A stretch of DNA of 64,000 nt, taken from assembly GCF_029407905.1 (NCBI RefSeq), contig NC_073627.1, positions 137,653,697 to 137,717,696 of the forward strand, written 5' to 3'. The notes under the pieces were generated by a model. It had not been told where the DNA came from and made no database searches. It saw only the letters and a program-made list of their open reading frames with translations. Below, one piece after another: positions 45,785-57,830 of this stretch. Position 1 is the first letter of the stretch; every line of letters begins with the position of its first letter. The stretch is from Bubalus kerabau (lineage: Eukaryota; Chordata; Mammalia; Artiodactyla; Bovidae). Both the position numbers and the translations under genes were made by a program.

Positions 45785-46640
45785 CATCAGCATGGACTCT
45801 GTTGTTTTTCTAGCTTTAGTTTCATTACTTTCTGTTCTAATCTGTACTACTTCCTTCCTCTGTTTACCTTTAGTATGTTCTTCATTTTCTAGTGTCTCAC
45901 TGTATAGTATTAGGTTATTGATTTGAGATTTTTCTTCTTCCTTAATGCTGTCATTTATAGGCATAAATTTCTAAGTTTTCAGCTGCTTTAGCTATATCCC
46001 ATAAGTGTTGGTATACGGTATCTTCAGTTTCATTCATCTTAAAAGATTTTACAATTTCTTTTTTGATATCTTCTTTGACTAATTGGTTATTTGAAAGTGT
46101 GTTGTTTAAATTTTATCATAACTGTGAAGTTCCCCAATTCCTTCCTGTTCGTGATTTCTAATTTCATTCCATTGTGGTGGGAGGGTATGTGTTCTATTAT
46201 GGCTCTCCTTTTAAATATATTGATATTTGTTTCATGAGCTAGTATATGGTTTATTCTGGAGAATGTTCCATGCACACTTGAGAAGAATGTATTTTCTTAT
46301 TGACTGGAGTATTCAATAGATGTCCGTTGGTCTAATTGTTTTATAATGTTGTTCAAGTCTACTATTTTCCTGTTGATCTTCTTTCGGTTTATTATGAATC
46401 CTTACAGATTAAGGAAATTACATTTCTAAGTGTGATTTGTGTTCTGAGTACTTTTTTCTAGTTTGTTTTAATCTTTGTCATGATTTCTTCCCTTTGGCTT
46501 TCTTCTTAATTTTTACATAGTTTTGGGCAAGTTTTATAATTTGTTGTCATACTGAAGAAGTTCTTCCCCTCCCCAAAGTGGTAAGAAATTTTTTCTCATA
46601 TTTTTGCAGTACTCTTCTGGTTTCATATATTACAATTCAT
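45785..46640 (-). mobile_element. L1 ORF2 fragment
   Basis: Minus-strand peptides such as MHGTFSRINHILAHETNINI (L1 endonuclease region) and an open stretch SNETKARKTTESMLMSV near 45.78-45.96 kb. Degraded. Confidence 0.85.
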
Positions 46641-47364
46641 TCATTGATCCACCTACTTTTAATTATCCAATAAGAAGAGCATAAGGAAGAAACATCATTC
46701 TTTTTCAGAAGGCATCCTAGTTGCTGTATCATCATTATTGAAGAGTGAATTTTTTATCATTAATAGGAAGTGTCATCACCATAACACATTATTAAGGAAA
46801 GGTTTTAAAGGTTGGGTGTTTTAAAGAGCATCTTTCATTATTAATAAATATGAGTTAGATGAGAGAGACAGATCCTGCAAGGAAGACTGAGGTCATCTGA
46901 AGGAGGCGAGCCCAGGAGGTGAAGGTCAAGCCTAGGGACATGGGGTCCCGGGTTGCGACAGCTCTTCCACGTCTTCAGCTCCGTTCCAGATCACAGAGCC
47001 CCTTCCTGTGGGTCACTGTTTGACTCGCTACAGGTCGGACCCATTTTTCCTCTTGTTTTCCCGCCAGGGCCCAATGGCATGAGCTTTGTTTGAAGGCTCT
47101 TCCCTCATCACTGTATTTTTTCTGTGCCTCTTTGTGTCTCTTAATGACTAGGAGCTCCTTGAGAACCAGAATTAGGACTTCCTTCTCTAAGTTCTAGAGG
47201 CCCAGGTGGTGCTGTTCAATAGAGTAATCACCAGGTCCTTATGGGAATGGAGCACTTCAAACAGCTTCTCTGAATCAAGATGTGTTGCAAGTGAAAAATA
47301 CATTCTGAATTTCAAAGACAGTATTTAAGGAAAAAAGTCCAGCAATGTTTTATATTGATTGTTG
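46641..47364. other. Intron 1 sequence; old DNA-transposon fragment near 47.21-47.33 kb
   Basis: ggtgctgttcaatagagtaa ... gatgtgttgcaagtgaaaaa resembles the element noted at 2.37 kb. The rest is unassigned. Confidence 0.4.
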
Positions 47365-47600
47365 TTGTTTAGTCACTAAGTCATGTCCAACTGTTTGCGA
47401 CCCCATGGACTGTAGCCTGCCAGGATCCTCTATCCATGGGATTCTCCAGGCTAGAATACTGGAGTGGGTAGCCACTGCCTTCTCCAGGGGGATCAGGGGA
47501 TCATTCCCTTCTCAGGGGATTTTCCCGACCCAGGGGTGAAACCTGGGTCTCCCGTGTGGCAGACAGATTCTTTACCATCTGAGCCACCAGGGAAACTCCT
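47365..47600 (-). mobile_element. Bov-tA SINE
   Basis: gttgtttagtcactaagtca ... ctgagccaccagggaaactc, with a ~20-base internal duplication (ggggatcaggggatcattcc). Confidence 0.92.
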
Positions 47601-47869
47601 GAGCTTCCCTGTACCCCATTTTCTCCCCTCTTCCTATAGAGCCCCAACCACCCCCAGGCTTTCCCATGCTGATGGGGTCTTCTGAGGCTGCAGAGGCCCC
47701 TCCTCATCCGACTGTGTGGCCCCACACTGCCCCTTGCAGTGTCCATCCCCACACCTCTTCAACACATTTCCCCTTAGGCCAAGCTAGCTTCTCCACTGGG
47801 CACAGCAGGCTGCAGGTTAGAGCCCATGATCCCATCAGTGGCCCATGAAAAATTTTTCAGTATATATGT

Positions 47870-48230
47870 ACAATCTAGAGAAATGGTACAGATGAACCTA
47901 TTGCAGGGCAGGAGGAGAGACACAAATGTATAGGACACACATCTGGACATGGGATGGGGGTGGAGGTGGGGGAGGGAGGGATGGGATGAACTGGGAGATT
48001 GGGATTGACATATATACACCGCCACGTGTAAAATAAATAACTAGTGGGAACCTGCTGCATAGCACAGGGAATTCACCTTCATTCTCTGTGATGACCTAGA
48101 GGATTGGGGAGGTCCAAGAGGGAGGGCTATGTGTATATATATAGCTGATTCATTTCATTGTACAGCAGAAAATAATACAATATTGTAAAGCAATTATACT
48201 CCAATTTTTAAAAAAAATCTTGAAATCATA
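47870..48230 (+). mobile_element. L1 3' UTR end
   Basis: ..ggaacctgctgcatagcaca.., ..atgacctagaggattgggga.., ..caattatactccaattttta. Confidence 0.75.
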
Positions 48231-48324
48231 CAAAACTATTTGCATAGAGTTCAGTCTCAGGTATATTCATCTTTATACCTATTGAGTCCTAAATATAATC
48301 TTTAATTATTTTTGTAAGCAAGAA

Positions 48325-49057
48325 GGGGCCTAGAAAGCCCAAAGGTGCTGACAGCAGACAGAAGTCATAATGAGGCCACGAGTGTGCTCCTTCAAGGTTC
48401 CTATACAACCCTGAGCCAACTTGACTGGCCTCACACCCAGCCCTGTTCCCCAGTAGCACCTGAATCTTTCCTATTTAGGGACTTGAAGGTCAATAGTAAT
48501 TCGTTGTCCTCTGACACTCCAGTGTTGGCTGAGGTTGGCAGGAAGAGTCAACAGGTGGAGGACGCGAGGGCCTCGTATTTAAAGCTTGACTGAAGCATGA
48601 AGCTCAGCTTGTGCCCACATCCTTGTGACCCTTGACCTAGATGAGGCCTCCCCTCACAGGACTCCCCCTGCAGCCCAGGGAGGCCAGGGTGGGCCTTGCA
48701 GAGGCCCTGCAAGGACAGCTCTGAACACTCAGCAGGAGCCCGGGGGCTGCAGGGCACAAGCCTGGATCCTCTTCCCGCCCAATGAGGGGGAGTGAAGGGA
48801 TCCTGACCTGCAGACAGCAGGAGCCTGTCCCCTCTCCTCTGTCTTGTCAGAAGACCTGGGACAGGAGGTTGCCCCTTCCTTCTCCTCATCCAGCCAGCTG
48901 TCCCTGATGGGTCCTCTACGTCATCCCTGTGTCTGTACCCAGGTGCCCTGAGGAAGCTCGTGGCCATGGCCTATACCCCCTGGAGCAATGTCAAGTGTGT
49001 GGACCAAGAATCAGGTACCCTGGCCCATGAGGAGACTCCCTCTCCCTCCTCAAGCAG
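48325..49057 (+). pseudogene. Inverted partial duplicate of TRAIL-receptor intron 4/exon 5
   Basis: Read on the plus strand, this segment closely follows the minus strand of 40.63-39.87 kb: the ...gctgacagcagacagaagtca start, the intron body, and the exon. The duplicated exon is 48943-49014, with acceptor gtacccag|G and donor AATCAG|gtaccc. It has lost two bases relative to the expected 74 and is out of frame inside the CPDG...CTPW region. The copy of the 87-base segment is internally deleted and homology ends at about 49057 before a CA-rich run. It keeps the G that the main exon 5 has lost. It lies antisense within intron 1 of the main gene. Confidence 0.85.
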
Positions 49058-49214
49058 TTCACACACACATACACACACTCACACACACACTTTTACAAAT
49101 AAGCATTATACATAGTGCAAACAAACAAAAAATCAGATTACAGGATCAAATGTTAAGGAACTATCCTCAGGTTTTAAAAGACATTGATCTTTTGTGTATT
49201 AACTATAGGTTTTG

Positions 49215-49347
49215 TTTTGTGAAGCCCAAGAATACTGAAGTGGGTGGCCTGTCCCTTCTCCAGGGGAACCTCCCAACCCAGGAATTGAATTGGAGTCTCC
49301 TGCATTGCAGGGGAGTCTTTATCAGCTGAGCTACCCAGGAAGCCCCA
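49215..49347 (-). mobile_element. Truncated Bov-tA SINE
   Basis: tgaagcccaagaatactgaa ... ctacccaggaagcccc. Confidence 0.88.
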
Positions 49348-49739
49348 CATATGACAACTTATATCTATAACAGTCTATTTTAAGTTGATAACAAGTGCGA
49401 CCCCATTCTAAAGCTCATCATTTTTAGTCTCCTACGCCCAACATTGTACATTTTTGATGTCACTTTTCACATCTTTTCATCTTGAATATTTCTTTGTTAA
49501 TTATTGTAATCCTAGTTATTTTTACTGCTTTTGTCTTTAAGCTTCATATTAGCTTTATAAGTAATCAAACCAGTACTGTTACTAAATATTTACCTTCCAG
49601 TGAAATGTATTCTTTCTTATCTGTTCTTGTTATTATTTAATGGCTTTTATTTTCAGCTTAAAAAAATTTTTTTAACATCTGTTTTAAGGCCAGTTTAGTG
49701 ATTAACTCCTTTAGCTTTTGTTTGGTAACCATAACCATA

Positions 49740-49920
49740 ATGTGCTCAGTCATGTCCGACTTTTTGGAGCCCACCAGGCTCCTCTGCCCGTGGAATTTTC
49801 CAGGCGAGAATACTGGAGTGAGTTGCCATGTCCTCCTCCAGAGGATCTTCCCCACCCAGGGATGGAACCTGCATCTCCCAAGTCTCCTGAATTGGCAGGC
49901 GAGTTCTTTACCACTCTTGA
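49740..49920 (-). mobile_element. Bov-A/Bov-tA SINE
   Basis: gtgctcagtcatgtccgact ... ggcgagttctttaccactct. Confidence 0.9.
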
Positions 49921-50200
49921 CCATTCTTTAGGGCCAGCTGTCTGGAAAACTGTTTCTCTCTCTTCGATTAATGAATAATCACTTTGCCATGTAGAGTATT
50001 ACTGGTTAGAGGTTTTTTTCCTTTTAGCATTTTGAATATATTGTGCCACTCCCTTCTGACTTGCAATTTTTGTGCTGAAAAGTCTGTTGATAGCCTTATG
50101 GGGGTTCCCTTGTATGTAACAAGTTGTTTTTCTCTTGCTGTTTTTAATATTCTCTCCATTATCTTTAACTTTTGACATTTTAATTATAATGTGTCTTAGT

Positions 50201-50251
50201 AAGGATCTCTTTAAGGCAGCAGCAGCAGTAGCAGCAAGGATCTCTTTAAGG
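50201..50251. mobile_element. 19-base SINE-tail micro-insertion with 16-base target-site duplication
   Basis: aaggatctctttaagg occurs at 50201-50216 and 50236-50251, flanking cagcagcagcagtagcagc, which looks like the end of a Bov-A2 element. Confidence 0.75.
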
Positions 50252-50529
50252 TCCTTATTTGGAACTTTCTGAGCTTCCTGTATCTAGATGTCTGATTCCT
50301 TCCCCACATTAAGTAAGTTTTCAGCCATTATTTAATCAAATAAGTTTTCTGCCCCTTTTTAGTTCTCCTTTGGAGCCCTATAATGCAGTATTGCCCTATA
50401 ATGTCCTTTAATGTTGTCCCATAAGTTCCTGAAGCTATCTTCACTTTATTTCATTCTTTTTCTTCTCTGATATTCTGATTGGGCAAGTTCCACTGCTTTG
50501 TCTTTTTTTAAAACATTTTGAAAAATATA

Positions 50530-50706
50530 TATTTGTCTATTTGGTTGCATCAGGTCTTAGTTTTGTCACGTGGCTCTTTTGTTGCAGTGCATGGACTCTC
50601 AGGTTGTGGTGTGTGAGCTCAGCAGTCGCAGCGTGTGCTTAGTTGCACCGTGGCATATGGGACCTCAGTTCCCTGACCAGGGATTGAACCTACATCTTCT
50701 GCATTG
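50530..50706 (-). mobile_element. CHR-type SINE
   Basis: tttggttgcatcaggtctta ... ggattgaacctacatcttct. Confidence 0.75.
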
Positions 50707-50967
50707 CTTTCTGGTAGCTCAGCTGGTAAAGAATCCACTTGCAGTGCAGGGGACCTCAGTTCAATTCCTGGGTCAGGAAGATCTGCTAGAGAAGGGATAG
50801 GCTACCCACTCCAGTAATCTTGGGCTTTCCTGATGGCTCATCTGGTAAAGGATCCGCCTGCAATGCGAGAGACCTGGGTTTGATCCTTGGGTTGAGAGAA
50901 ACCCCTGGTGAAGGGAACGGCTATCCATTCCAGCATTCTGGCCTGGAGAATTTCATGGACTGTATAG
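50707..50967 (+). mobile_element. Two truncated Bov-tA units in tandem
   Basis: Heads at 50711 (tctggtagctcagctggtaa) and 50824 (gctttcctgatggctcatct). Confidence 0.9.
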
Positions 50968-52035
50968 TCCAGTTCAGTTCAGTCACTCAGTCGTGTCCAA
51001 CTCTTTGCGATCCCATGTATTGCAACACGCCAGGCCTCCCTGTCCAGCACCAACTCCCGGAGTTCACTCAAACTCATGTCCATGGAGTCAGTGATGCCAT
51101 CCAGCCATCTCAGCCCCTTCTCCTCCTGCCCCCAATACCTCCCAGCATCAGAGTCTTTTCCAATGAGTCAAATCTTCGCATGAGGTGGCCAAAGTACTGG
51201 AGATTCAGCTTTAGCATCAGTCCTTCCAAAGAACACCCAGGACTGATCTCCTTCAGAATGGACTGGTTGGATCTCCTTGCAGTCCATGGGACTCTTAAGA
51301 GTCTTCTCCGACACCACAGTTCGAAGGCATCAATTCTTTGGCGCTCAACTTTCTTCACAGTCCAACTCTCACATCCATACATGACCACTGGAAAAACCAT
51401 AGCCTTGACTAGATGGACTTTGTTGGCTAAGTAATGTCTCCGCTTTTCAATATGCTATCTAGGTTGGTCATAACTTTCCTTCCAAGGAGTAAGCGTCTTT
51501 TAATTTCATGGCTGCAATCACCATCTGCAGTGATTTTGGAGCCCAGAAAAATAAAGTCTGACACTGTTTCCCCATCTATTTCCCATGAAGTGATGGGACC
51601 AGATGCCATGATCTTCGCTTTCTGAATGTTGAGCTTTAAGCCAACTTTTTCACTCTCCTCTTTCACTTTCATCAAGAGGCTTCTTAGTTCCTCTTCACTT
51701 TCTGCCATAAGGGTGGTGTCATCTGCATATCTGAGGTTATTGATGTTTCTCCCGGCAATCTTGATTCCAGCTTGTGCTTCTTCCAGCCCAGCGTTTCTCA
51801 TGATGTACTCTGCATAGAAGTTAAATAAGCAGGGTGACAATATACAGCTGTGACGTACTCCTTTTCCTATTTGGAACCAGTCTGTTGTTCCATGTCCAGT
51901 TCTAACTGTTGCTTCCTGACCTGCATACAGTTTCTCAAGAGGCAGGTCAGGTGGTCTGGTAGTCCCATCTCTTTCAGAATTTTCCACAGTTTATCGTGAT
52001 CCACACAGTCCATGGGGTCGCAAATAGTCAGACAG
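50968..52035 (-). mobile_element. BovB LINE ORF2 3' half
   Basis: A 186-codon minus-strand frame contains KLYAGQEATVRTGHGTTDWF, the RT active-site YADDTTLMAESEEEL and LGSKITADGDCSHEIKRRLL. The C-terminus follows after a stop, with a short deletion before the end. No endonuclease. An adjoining Bov-A end is at 52.01-52.06 kb. Confidence 0.95.
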
Positions 52036-52119
52036 GACTGAGTGAATTTCACTTTCACTTTCCCCTGCACTGTAAGCTGGAGTCTTAACCACTGGGCCAC
52101 CAGGGAAGTTTCCACTGCT

Positions 52120-52440
52120 TTGTCTTTGAGATGACTGATCCTTTCTTTACTTTACCTAGTCTGCTGCTGAACCCTTCTATTGTTTTTCAGTTCAGTTATT
52201 GTATGTTTCAGCTCTGTGGCTTCTATTTGACAGTTTCTTATATTTCCCATCTCTTTCTTGAAGTTCTCACTGTGTTCATCCATTCTTCTCCCCAGTTCAG
52301 CAAGCTTCTTTATGACCATTACTTTGAACTCTTTATCAACTAAATTATTTATCTCCATTTCATTAAGGCTTCTTCCTAAGGCTTTATCGCATTTAGTGAC
52401 TTGGAACAGGTTTCTCTGTTTCTTCATTTTGCTTGATTCT
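52120..52440 (-). mobile_element. L1/HAL1 ORF1 coiled-coil fragment
   Basis: A 91-codon minus-strand frame with NLVDKEFKVMVIKKLAELGR RMDEHSENFKKEM-type heptads, typical of the L1 ORF1 protein. Confidence 0.8.
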
Positions 52441-52539
52441 CTGTGTTTCTTTCTATACAGTAGATGAAACCCCCTCTCTCCCAGTCTTGAAGGAGTTGCC
52501 TTGTGTAAGAAATGAATTTTTCATTCAGCCTGCTCTTAG

Positions 52540-54200
52540 TCATCTCTCAAACTCTTGGGATTGTTGAAGCAGCCTACTATATTTTTTAAGAGTTCCCAGT
52601 AGTTGAGCATGTGCCAAGACCTGTCCTATTGCAACGGAGCAGGACACTATGGTCCTTGCCCCTCCCCCCACTACGTCCTTTGCCTGCCTCTTGTCTATGG
52701 AAAACTTCAGTCCAAGAATAAGTTTCATCAAAGAAGTGAGAAATGCAGAAACTAAAGAAAATAGTCAAAGGAGACCAAATAATAATAATGTAGTCATTAA
52801 GCTTAGTCAAGGATCTTTCTTTCTTTCTCAGGGGCTATAGATAATATTCTGAGCCATATCCTGTGAGCTGTCTTTTTTTTTTTAATTAATTTAATTGGAG
52901 GCTAATTACAATATTGTAGTGGTTTTTGCCATACATTGACATGAATCAGCCGTGGGTGAACATGTGTTCCTCATCCTGAACCCCCTCTCACCTCCTTCCC
53001 CATCCCATCTCTCAGGGTCATCCCAGTGCACCGGCCCTGAGCACCCTGTCTCATGCATCGAACCGAGACTGGAGATCTAGTTAACTATGATAATATACAT
53101 GTTTCAATGCTATTCTCTCAAATCATCCCACCCTCATCTTCTCCCACAGAGTCCAAAAGTCTGTTCTTTATATCTGTGTCTCTTTTGCTGTCTCCCATAC
53201 AGGTTATCGTTACCATCTTTCTAAATTCCATATACATGTATTAGTATACTGTACTGGTGTTTTTCTTTCTGACTTACTTCACTCTGTATAATAGGCTCCA
53301 GTTTCATCCACCTCATTAGAACTGATTCAAATGCACTCTTTTTAATAGCTGAGTAAGATTCCATTGTGTACCACAGCTTTCTTATCCATTCATCTGCTGA
53401 TGGACATCTAGGTTGCTTCCATGACCTAGCTATTGTAAACCGTGCTGCGATGAACATTCGAGTACACATGTTTATTTCAATTCTGGTTTCCTTGGTGTGT
53501 ATGCCCAGCAGTGGGATTGCTGGGTCATATGGCAGTTCGATTTCCAGTTTTTAAAGGAATCTCCACCCTGTTCTCCATAGTGGCTGTACTAGTTTGCATT
53601 CCCACCAACAGTGTAAGAGGGTTCCCTTTTCTCCACACCCTCTCCAGCATTTATCGTTTGTGGACGTTTTGATAGCAGCCATTGTGATCCGTGTGAGATG
53701 GTATCTCACTGTGGTTTTGATTTGCATTTCTCTGAATGAGTGATGTTGAGCATCTTCATGGTGAGCTGTCTTACAGATACTGAAACCCCAAGTGGGGAAG
53801 TTAACTACATGATGACCAGACTGTACCCAGGATATGAGCTGCCACAATTCCAAGAACTGGCCTCAGAGAAATGGAAACAAATGGACCCTGGAACTGTACC
53901 TAAAACAATCAAGATGATGTTGGTCAGACCACCGATGATCAATTTGAAGATGACTATCAGAGCTGACTCTGCTGTTTCTGTATGTGGCTCCCTCCTAACT
54001 TCTGTCTATAAAAGCTCTTGCCCACAGGTTGCCGGTGGGGGCGGGGAGTCGGCCTTCGGAGAGATGTTCACCACTCTCGCCCCCCAGTTGTCCGCATCTG
54101 AAATAAAGCAAACTTTCCTTACCACCAACCTGGACTGTTTATTGGCTTTTGGGCAGAGAGCAGCCAGACCCACGCACACACTTGCAGTAACACTATCCCA
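52540..54200 (+). mobile_element. Probable endogenous-retrovirus solo LTR, split by an L1
   Basis: The two flanks (52.54-52.87 and 53.77-54.2 kb) read as one LTR-like unit. It ends with gtctataaaagctcttgccc (TATA-like) and aaataaagcaaactttcctt (polyadenylation signal), followed by ..ttattggcttttgggcagag. No viral coding genes remain beside it. Limits approximate. Confidence 0.5.
52864..53760 (-). mobile_element. 5'-truncated L1 with target-site duplication
   Basis: T-run at 52872-52883 (its A-tail in reverse), L1 3' UTR, then the ORF2 end (minus-strand RCWRGCGEKGTLLHCWWECK, RKLWYTMESYSAIKK). gtgagctgtctt is at 52863-52874 and again at 53761-53772. Confidence 0.93.
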
Positions 54201-54249
54201 AAGGGGAAGATCTCAGTGCCTAGATTCAGGTTGACTGGAAGTCAGCCAC

Positions 54250-55308
54250 ATACACACACAAAGAAATTTACAGGCCAATATTCTTGATGAACACAAATGC
54301 AAAAGTCATCAACAAAATTTTAGAAAGCTGAATTCAACAATACATTAAAAGGACCATACAACATAATCAGTGGGATTTATTCTAAGGATGCAAACTATGG
54401 TTCAAAATTTACAAATAAAAAAAAAAAATCACAGTCAATGTGATATACCACATTAGTAAAATGAAGAACAAAAGTCATATGATCATCTCAATGGGTACAA
54501 AAAAAGCATTTGACAAATTCAATATTGATTTATGATAAAACTCTCAACAAAGCAGACATAGAGGAAATACACCTCAACAAATAAAACCCTATGTGACAAG
54601 GCCACAGCAAACACCACATTCTATAGTGAAAAGCTGAAATTATCTCCTCTAAGATCAGGAACAAGATAAAGACACTCACTTTTGTCATCTTTATTTAACA
54701 TAGTATTAGAAGTCCCAGCCAGAGCGATTAGGTAAGAAAAAGAAATAAAAAGCATCCAACTTGGAATGGAAGAACTAAAAGTGTCACATTTTGCAGGTGA
54801 CATGATATTATGTATAGAAAATGCTAAACACTCCATTGAAAAAAAACCTCTTAAGACTAATAAATGAAGCCAGTATAGTTACAGGATATAAACATCAATA
54901 TGAAAACATATGGTGCATTTCTTTACATGAATAACAAACCAGCAGAAAGAGAAATAAGAAAACAATCTAATTTACAGTGGCATCAAAAAAATAAAATTCC
55001 TATGAATAAGTTGAATAAATTTAGCCAAGGAGGTCAAAGACCTGTACATTGAAAACTGCACAAATAAATGGAAAAATAGTCCATGCTTATGGATTTGAAT
55101 AATCAGTATTTGTAAATGTCCATATACCCATAGAAATCTATAGATTCGATGCAATTTTTATCAAAATTTCAATGGCACTTTTCACAGAAATAGGACATAT
55201 AATTAAACTTTTTACAGAACCACAAAAGGCTCTGAATAGCCAAAGTAATTTTTTAGAAAAGATAAGGAAGGCTGGTGGCATCTTGCTTCTTGATTTCAAA
55301 CTACGCAA
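54250..55308 (+). mobile_element. L1 ORF2 fragment (RT region)
   Basis: gccaatattcttgatgaaca, ..catgatattatgtatagaaa.. and related phrases of the L1 reverse transcriptase, on the plus strand; multiple stops. Confidence 0.85.
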
Positions 55309-55566
55309 GTGAAAGTGTTAGTCGCTCAGTTGTGTCCAGCTTTGCGATCCCATGGACTGTAGCCAGCCAGGCTCCTCTGTCCATGGAATTTTCCAGGCAA
55401 GGATAATGGAGTGGGTACCCATTCCCTTCTCCAAGGGATCTTCCCAACCCAGGGATCAACTCTGGGTCTCCCCCACTGCAGGCAGATTCTTTACCATCTG
55501 AGTCACCAGGGAAGCCCTGTATTGGAAAGGGAGAGTCTTAACCACTGGACCACCAGGGAAGTTCCT
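55309..55566 (-). mobile_element. Bov-tA SINE plus CHR remnant
   Basis: agtgttagtcgctcagttgt ... ccaccagggaagccc, then a 45-base CHR end. Confidence 0.9.
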
Positions 55567-56315
55567 TAATGAAGGATTTTTGCATGTATAATAGATGTTG
55601 GTCAGTATTTTTTTTTTTTTTTGGTAATGTCATTGTAAGTTTTTGATACCAGGGTTGTGCTGGCTTTATAAAACAGTGAAGAACTGTTGCCTGTTCATAT
55701 TTTCTGAAAGAATTTGTATAAGACTGATATTATTTTTTCTATGAATATTTATAGAATTCCTCAATGAAACTACATGGGCCTGCAGTTTTCATTGCTGTAA
55801 GATTTTAAGTGATGAATTCTAATTCATAAAAAGATAAAGGATTAATCAGATTTTCTTTTCATCTTGTATTTGTTTTGCTAAGTAATATTCTCAAGGAATT
55901 TGTCCATTTTATTCAAGTTCAAATTTATTTGACATTAAATTATTCCTAAGTTCCCCTTATTGTCCTTTCTATGGCTGCAGAGTTTGTTATAATATCTTAT
56001 CATTAATTGTTGATACTGGTATTTTTTGTTTTTTTGGCCTTTTTTCTTTTAAAATTTGGTTTGTTAATTTTGTTAATCATTTCAGAGAATCAACACTTGG
56101 TTTGTCAATTCCTTTCATTATTTGTATTCTATTTCATTGATTTCTACTCATAGTATTATTTTTTCCCTATTCTTCTGAGTTTAATTTACACTTATTTTAT
56201 GGTGATTTAAAAATGTGAATCTTCAGGTCGCTTTTTTTTCTTTACTTTAAAAAAATTTTACTCCCCACTTCTCCCAACCCCCTATTCTTTTTAATAGAAC
56301 ATCTTTAATTGGAAG

Positions 56316-56540
56316 AGCTTCCCAGGTGGCACCAGTGGTAAAGAACCCACCTGCCAATGCAAGAGACTTAAAGACTTAAAGAGATGTGGGTTCAGTCCCT
56401 GGGTCGGGAAGATTCCCAGGGGGAGGACACAACAACCCACTCCATTCTTGCCTGGAGAATCCCTTGGACAGAGGAGCATGGCGAGCTACAGTCCATAGGG
56501 TTACAAAGGCTAGGACACAACTGAAGTGACTTAGCATGCA
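56316..56540 (+). mobile_element. Bov-tA SINE
   Basis: agcttcccaggtggcaccag ... gaagtgacttagcatgc. Confidence 0.92.
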
Positions 56541-56555
56541 CTCACACTTTAATTC

Positions 56556-56836
56556 GGAGAAGGTGATGGCACCCCACTCCAGTACTCTTGCCTGGAAAAT
56601 CCCATGGACGGAGGAGCCTGGTAGGCTGCAGTCCATGGGGTCACTAAAGAGTCGGACACGATTGAGTGACTTCACTTTCACTTTTCACTTTCATGCATTG
56701 GAGAAGGAAATGGCAACCCACTCCAGGGTTCTTGCCTGGAGAATCCCAGGGACGGGGGAGCCTGGTGGGCTGCCGTCTATGGAGTCGCACAGAGTCGGAC
56801 ATGACTGAAGCGACTTAGCAGCAGCAGCAGCGGTAG
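56556..56836 (+). mobile_element. Bov-A2 dimeric SINE
   Basis: Two monomers with the cttcactttcacttttcact linker and (cag)n tail; the target-site word ctttaatt is on both sides (56547 and 56841). Confidence 0.94.
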
Positions 56837-57239
56837 CACACTTTAATTGAAAACTGCAGTTTAAGCACTGTGTTAGCAGCTTTTCACAAGTTTCCACTTA
56901 GTATGTATTCATTACTATTTGTTTTTAAATTCAAAAAAAATATTCTTTTGATTTCATCTAAGAACCATAATGATTTGAAGGATGTTGCTTAATAGTCAAA
57001 TTTTGGAGTCCTTTTCTAGAGATCATTCTTGACTAGCAATGTAATTTCATTAAAGTCAGAGAATAGAGTTTATATGATTTCATTGCTTTTAAACTTATTT
57101 AGACTTTTTAAATTGTCTAGAATGTGGTCTATCTTAGTGGAAGTACCACATTCATCAAAAAAGAATGAGTCTTCATTAGATGTTGCAAGCGTGCTCTCTG
57201 AATGTCAATTAAATCAAGATGGTTGATTTTTCTTTTTCT

Positions 57240-57362
57240 TTTTTTTTTTAATTTGGTCCCTCTGTGCAGCTTCGAGGATGTTAGTTCCTCAACCAATGAA
57301 CCTGTTGTGCCCTCCATAAGACAGCAGAGTCCTAACCACTGAACGGTCAGGGGAATTCCCGT
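57240..57362 (-). mobile_element. CHR-type SINE fragment
   Basis: tttttttttaatttggtccc ... gtcctaaccactgaacggtc. Confidence 0.7.
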
Positions 57363-57384
57363 TATGGTTAACAGCGTTACTTTT

Positions 57385-57592
57385 GCTGTTGTTTAGTAGC
57401 TAAGTTGTGAGAGACTCTGAGACCCCCTGGACTGTAGCCTGCCAGGCTCCTCTATGGGATATTCCAGCAAGCATGCTGGAGTGGGTTGCCATTTCCTCCT
57501 CCAGAGGATCTTCCCCAGCCTAGGGATCTAACCTGTGTCTCCTGCATTGGCAGACAGATTCTTTACCGCTGAACCACTGGGGAAGCCCAATA
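57385..57592 (-). mobile_element. Bov-tA SINE
   Basis: gctgttgtttagtagctaag ... ccactggggaagccc. Confidence 0.92.
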
Positions 57593-57830
57593 ATGTTACT
57601 ACCCTTTTTCATTTTCATTAAAGGGTGATATGATAGTCCTTTGATTTCATCCATTTTTGCTTTATGTATTTTTAAAGCTCTTTTATTAGGCACAATATAT
57701 TTATGGTTAAGATGTCTTCCTGATGAATTGACACTTTTAACACTACAAATATATGTTTAAAAAATCTTTGGTAACATCAGATGAAAACTTGAAATAGTCT
57801 TCTATGGACCTGGGCAATCCTTCAGCATTG

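Larger units (their letters stand above)
49348..50529 (-). mobile_element. L1-type AT-rich sequence with a nested SINE and a micro-insertion
   Basis: Reverse-strand L1/HAL1-like text at 49.4-49.74 and 49.92-50.53 kb; degraded. Confidence 0.55.
55567..57830 (-). mobile_element. L1 ORF2 (minus) cut into three pieces by SINEs
   Basis: L1 blocks at 55.57-56.27, 56.83-57.24 and 57.59-57.83 kb continue one another in element order (e.g. ..tttgataccagggttgtgct.., ..agaatgtggtctatcttagt.., ..ttgatttcatccatttttgc..). Confidence 0.75.
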
